The notes under the pieces: generated by a model | What the model saw: only the letters and a program-made list of their open reading frames with translations | Databases searched by the model: none | Told to the model about the DNA's origin: nothing | Assembly: GCA_038522635.1 (NCBI GenBank) | Contig: JBCBJZ010000080.1 | Coordinates: 1-16,335 of the forward strand | Direction: 5' to 3' | DNA length: 16,335 bases | Source of the DNA: JBCBJZ01 sp038522635 | GTDB taxonomy: Bacteria; Pseudomonadota; Alphaproteobacteria; Rhizobiales; Hyphomicrobiaceae | In this document: positions 13,558 to 16,335 of the stretch, piece after piece | Layout of the letters: every line of letters starts with the position of its first letter | Position numbering within the stretch: position 1 is the first letter of the stretch | Made by a program: the position numbers and the translations under genes

Positions 13558-14037
13558 ATGAGTGAACACGTCAAACCGCCTCGCCCCTACCCGCGCGTAT
13601 CCCCGATGCTCACGGTGGAAGGCGCCGCGCAGGCGATCGAGTTTTATAAGCGCGCGTTCGCGGCCGTGGAACGCGACATGCGCCTCACCACGCCCGATGG
13701 CAAAATCCTACACGCTGAACTGGACTTTGACGGGTCCATCATCACGATCGCTGATGCCATGCCCGGCTGGGGCATCATGGCGCCCGATGAGGCGATCCCG
13801 CCAAGTGTGCGCATGGCGCTCGCAGTTGATGACGCCCAAACCTGGTTCGACCGGGCGGTGGAGGCTGGCGCGGAAGTCCTGATCGCTTTGGGCGAGCAGT
13901 ATTACGGGCACCGCTCCGGGCGCCTGCGTGATCCGTTCGGTCACGTCTGGGTCATCTCGCAGGACGTCGAAGGGCTCGATCGCACCGAAATGCAGCGGCG
14001 GACCACGGCGATGTTCGAAGGCGCCGGCGACGTGTGA
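13558..14037 (+). CDS. VOC superfamily protein (PhnB-like glyoxalase fold)
   Basis: The 159-residue protein matches the vicinal-oxygen-chelate fold of the PhnB/YycE-like group: RVSPMLTVEGAAQAIEFYKR (13-32), KILHAELDFDGSIITIADA (about 49-67), VDDAQTWFDRAVEAGAEVL, and the signature YYGHRSGRLRDPFGHVWVIS (115-134). Such proteins may be dioxygenases, resistance proteins or lack known activity; the substrate is unknown. ATG 13558 follows GAGG by five bases. The TetR-type regulator begins 41 bases downstream on the same strand, so the two may form an operon with the regulator acting on it. Confidence 0.93.
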   Translation: MSEHVKPPRPYPRVSPMLTVEGAAQAIEFYKRAFAAVERDMRLTTPDGKILHAELDFDGSIITIADAMPGWGIMAPDEAIPPSVRMALAVDDAQTWFDRAVEAGAEVLIALGEQYYGHRSGRLRDPFGHVWVISQDVEGLDRTEMQRRTTAMFEGAGDV

Positions 14038-14078
14038 GGCGCCTTCGCGGGTCACAGTAGACGTGGTAGGCGTGCGCC

Positions 14079-14717
14079 ATGAGCGAGGCGAAACGCAACC
14101 CCCGACGTGGCTATCATCATGGCAACCTGCGTGAAGCGTTGGTCGCAGCCGCGCTGGACTTGATCGCCCGCAAGGGACCGGCGGGGCTGACGATCGCGGA
14201 AGCAGCGCGCGCAGCCGGCGTGAGCGCTGCAGCACCCTATCGGCATTTCCGCGACCGCGACGCACTGCTGGCCGACGTCGCTGAGCGCGGCTTTCAGAGC
14301 CTGCGCGACCGCCTTGAGCGGGCCTGGAACGATGCGCGCCCTGAACCGGTCGCAGCTTTCCGCAACACGGGCTTTGCCTATCTCGCTTTCGCGCGCGAAG
14401 AACCGGCGGCCTATGCGGCCATGTTTGAGTCTGGGCTGACCCATAGCGAGCATCCTGATCTTGCGCGTGCCGCCGACAGCGCTTTCGACGTGCTGCGTCG
14501 CGCAACCGAAGCGGTGGTTGCGAGCCTGCCGGAAGAAGACCGGCCTCCCGTTGGCATGATGAATTTTCACATTTGGGGGTTGTCGCACGGGATCGCGGAC
14601 CTGTTCGCGCGTGGCGATGGCGCACGCCGCAGTCTGCCGATGACGCCCGAAGAGCTGCTTGAGGCGGGCGTGCTGATCTATCTGCGCGGGCTTGGCGTGA
14701 TGGGTGAGCGCCCGTGA
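14079..14717 (+). CDS. TetR/AcrR family regulator with WHG-type ligand domain
   Basis: The 212-residue protein begins YHHGNLREALVAAALDLIAR (12-31), with the helix-turn-helix at about 38-57 (LTIAEAARAAGVSAAAPYRHF). The C-terminal domain has W166-x3-H170-G171 in FHIWGLSHGIADLFA, the hallmark of the TetR WHG group. It likely represses a nearby gene in response to a small ligand. The closest candidate is the VOC gene upstream, with 41 bases between them; no operator palindrome is clear there. The start at 14079 keeps the standard N-terminus. It converges on the trkH gene with 35 bases between stop codons. Confidence 0.94.
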   Translation: MSEAKRNPRRGYHHGNLREALVAAALDLIARKGPAGLTIAEAARAAGVSAAAPYRHFRDRDALLADVAERGFQSLRDRLERAWNDARPEPVAAFRNTGFAYLAFAREEPAAYAAMFESGLTHSEHPDLARAADSAFDVLRRATEAVVASLPEEDRPPVGMMNFHIWGLSHGIADLFARGDGARRSLPMTPEELLEAGVLIYLRGLGVMGERP

Positions 14718-14752
14718 CAAGGGGGCATCGCCTATTTCATCGGGCGATTGAT

Positions 14753-16198
14753 CTAGCGCTTCCAGAAGTCCGGGTGCAGCACCACGATCACGGTGAAGAG
14801 CTCAAGCCGCCCGAGCAACATCGCCAACGACAAGATCCACTTGGCCGTCTGCGGCAGCGCGGAAAAATTGCCGTCAGGGCCCACCGTCTCGCCAAGGCCC
14901 GGCCCCACGTTCGAGACGGCGGTCGCGCTTGAAGAAAGGGCCGTCACGAAGTCGAGGCCGATGGCGGTCAGCGCCACCGTCACGAGGCCAACCGTGATGA
15001 GATAGATCGCCAGGAACGAGAGCACCGAGAAGGGCACGTCGGCCGGGAGGCGGTGGCCGTTGTAGCTCGGCACGACCACGCGGTGCGGGCTGACGAGATG
15101 CATCAGATGGGTACGGCCGATCTTCCAGGCGATCTGCAGCCGGTAGATCTTGATTCCCCCGGTGGTTGAGCCTGCACACCCGCCAACGAACGTGAGCAAC
15201 AGGAAGATGCCAAGCGCGCCTTCCCCCCATGCGCCGTAGTTTTCGGCCGCGTAGCCCGTTCCGGTGATGATCGAGGTGACGTGAAACATGGATGCGCGCA
15301 ACGCATCGAAGAAGGCGCGCTCCTGATTGTGCGAAAGCCACAACGCGACGCTGAGCGCGGTCAGGCTTACGAACGCCAGAAACACCCAGACCTGGCTGTC
15401 ACGTAAAGGCGCGCGCACGTCCCCCTGCAACGCGCGGATGTACATGACGAAGGGCAACGCGCCCAACAGCATGAAGGTGATGGCGGTCCATTCGATGCCG
15501 GGCGAATTGAAGTAGCCGATCGAAGCATCATGCGTTGAGAACCCGGCCGTCGCGACCGTGGTCATCGCATGGCAGATCGCATCGAACCGGCTCATGCCGA
15601 GAAAGGCGTAGGCGATCGCGCAGATCAGCGTGAGCGCGACGTAGAGCCAGATGATGTTGGTGATGAGCGTGAAGGAGCGCGAGACGATCTTCTCGGCCTG
15701 AACCGAGCTTTCGGTGCGGAACAGTTGCATGCCCCCGACGCGCAAAAACGGCAAAAGGATGATCGCCATCAGCACGATGCCAACGCCACCGATCCACTGC
15801 AGGATGCTGCGCCACAGCAGCACGCCTTCAGGCAGACCGTCGAGCTTCGTCAGCACGGTCGCGCCGGTGGTGGTCAAGCCCGACATGGCTTCGAAGAACG
15901 CATCGGCGGGAGCCAGACCCAGCGCCAGGAACGGCGTTGAGGCGAACATCGGCAGCAACGTCCAGCTCATCACGGTCAGCAGGAACGCCTGACGCACATC
16001 AAGGTTGAAGGCGCGCTCTTCCATGGAGACGGCGAGGAACGCGACACCGAAAAACACGGTCAGCATCGATGCGCCGAGGAACGTGGTCCAATCGTCGTTG
16101 CCCTGGAAAATGTCGACGCCCACAGGGAACATCATGGCTGCGCTCAACGTGCACAGCATCAGGCCCAGGACATAGACGATCGGCTTGAAGTTGATCAT
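14753..16198 (-). CDS. trkH: TrkH family potassium uptake membrane subunit
   Basis: The 481-residue protein has the four-fold pore layout of the TrkH/KtrB channels. Filter-like segments are at SGLTTTGATV (about 107), TVATAGFST, SIITGTGYAAENYGAWG and SSSATAVSNVGPGLGETVGP near the end, each with the key Gly. Repeated hydrophobic helices fill the rest. It should import K+ at the inner membrane together with a cytosolic TrkA subunit, which is not in this window. The length matches the family. ATG 16198 has only a distant AAGG, so the ribosome site is weak. Copy 2 of the two-hairpin repeat lies 37 bases upstream of the start. Confidence 0.96.
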   Translation of the reverse strand: MINFKPIVYVLGLMLCTLSAAMMFPVGVDIFQGNDDWTTFLGASMLTVFFGVAFLAVSMEERAFNLDVRQAFLLTVMSWTLLPMFASTPFLALGLAPADAFFEAMSGLTTTGATVLTKLDGLPEGVLLWRSILQWIGGVGIVLMAIILLPFLRVGGMQLFRTESSVQAEKIVSRSFTLITNIIWLYVALTLICAIAYAFLGMSRFDAICHAMTTVATAGFSTHDASIGYFNSPGIEWTAITFMLLGALPFVMYIRALQGDVRAPLRDSQVWVFLAFVSLTALSVALWLSHNQERAFFDALRASMFHVTSIITGTGYAAENYGAWGEGALGIFLLLTFVGGCAGSTTGGIKIYRLQIAWKIGRTHLMHLVSPHRVVVPSYNGHRLPADVPFSVLSFLAIYLITVGLVTVALTAIGLDFVTALSSSATAVSNVGPGLGETVGPDGNFSALPQTAKWILSLAMLLGRLELFTVIVVLHPDFWKR

Positions 16199-16235
16199 CG
16201 TTGGGGCGGCCTTGCGCGGTTTCGCATGAGAGGGT

Positions 16236-16335
16236 CGTTAGAGTTCATCCGCTTCAGGTGGAATCACCTGAGGCGAAAGATGAACGGCAAAACAAAAGTT
16301 CAGATGTCGGTTCGCTTCAGTTTGAAGCGGAACCG
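16236..16335 (+). repeat. Two-hairpin dispersed repeat, copy 2 (reaches the window edge)
   Basis: It matches the element at 7241-7339 in the same orientation. Hairpin 1 pairs 16250-16260 with 16265-16275 around GAAT with every position paired, counting one G-T. Hairpin 2 pairs 16308-16319 with 16323-16335 around GTT, with one bulged base on the right arm, whereas copy 1 has its bulge on the left arm. The spacer CAAAACAAAAG is kept. It lies just upstream of trkH and may continue past the window. Confidence 0.85.

Noticed and set aside
13708..14625. 305-residue minus-strand open frame opposite the VOC and TetR genes
   Set aside because: The Arg/Pro/Ser-rich translation is typical of an out-of-frame reading; the opposite strand has clear VOC and TetR signatures.

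Overview
The window reads as a chromosomal housekeeping segment of a high-GC alphaproteobacterium, most likely of the order Hyphomicrobiales (Rhizobiales). This rests on recognised families typical of that group: a TIGR02301 protein, an NrtR-like NAD regulator, a Clp-N/coiled-coil protein, a YgfZ-Tag-HD-tyrosine phosphatase cluster, and a 444-residue dihydroorotase with the DTQVHFREPG motif. There is no sign of phage, insertion sequence, CRISPR array, tRNA or rRNA. Order and genus are inferences from family resemblance alone.

Layout. A long minus-strand gene (Clp-N-like domain, proline-rich linker, coiled coil) runs off the left edge (1-1507). After about 460 bases without a convincing gene come a minus-strand SRAP/YedK protein and a divergent Nudix hydrolase. 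Then follow two secreted proteins (DUF3179 and TIGR02301), a terminator-like hairpin, and an 86-residue protein of unknown function. A minus-strand LysE-type exporter follows; a possible 67-residue ORF overlaps its start by ATGA. Next is a secreted 242-residue protein of unknown function. A two-hairpin repeat (7241-7339) sits between that gene and the convergent dihydroorotase gene. Divergent from dihydroorotase is a same-strand run: ygfZ (Fe-S cluster maintenance), tag (3-methyladenine excision), an HD phosphohydrolase and a Cys-based phosphatase. This run may serve repair and nucleotide housecleaning, but that is inference. An NrtR-like NAD regulator follows behind a roughly 270-base hairpin-rich leader, then a VOC protein and a TetR regulator. 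A minus-strand TrkH potassium channel subunit closes the window, with a second copy of the two-hairpin repeat upstream of it at the right edge.

Most interesting points: (i) the two roughly 100-base copies of a double-palindrome repeat; (ii) a 27-base tandem repeat before tag that stays in the tag frame and lies behind a strong ribosome binding site and a TTG codon, so Tag may carry a disordered N-terminal extension of about 59 residues; (iii) a candidate small ORF translationally coupled to the LysE-type gene; (iv) the structured leader of the NAD regulator. I see no clear multi-gene system that is wholly new.
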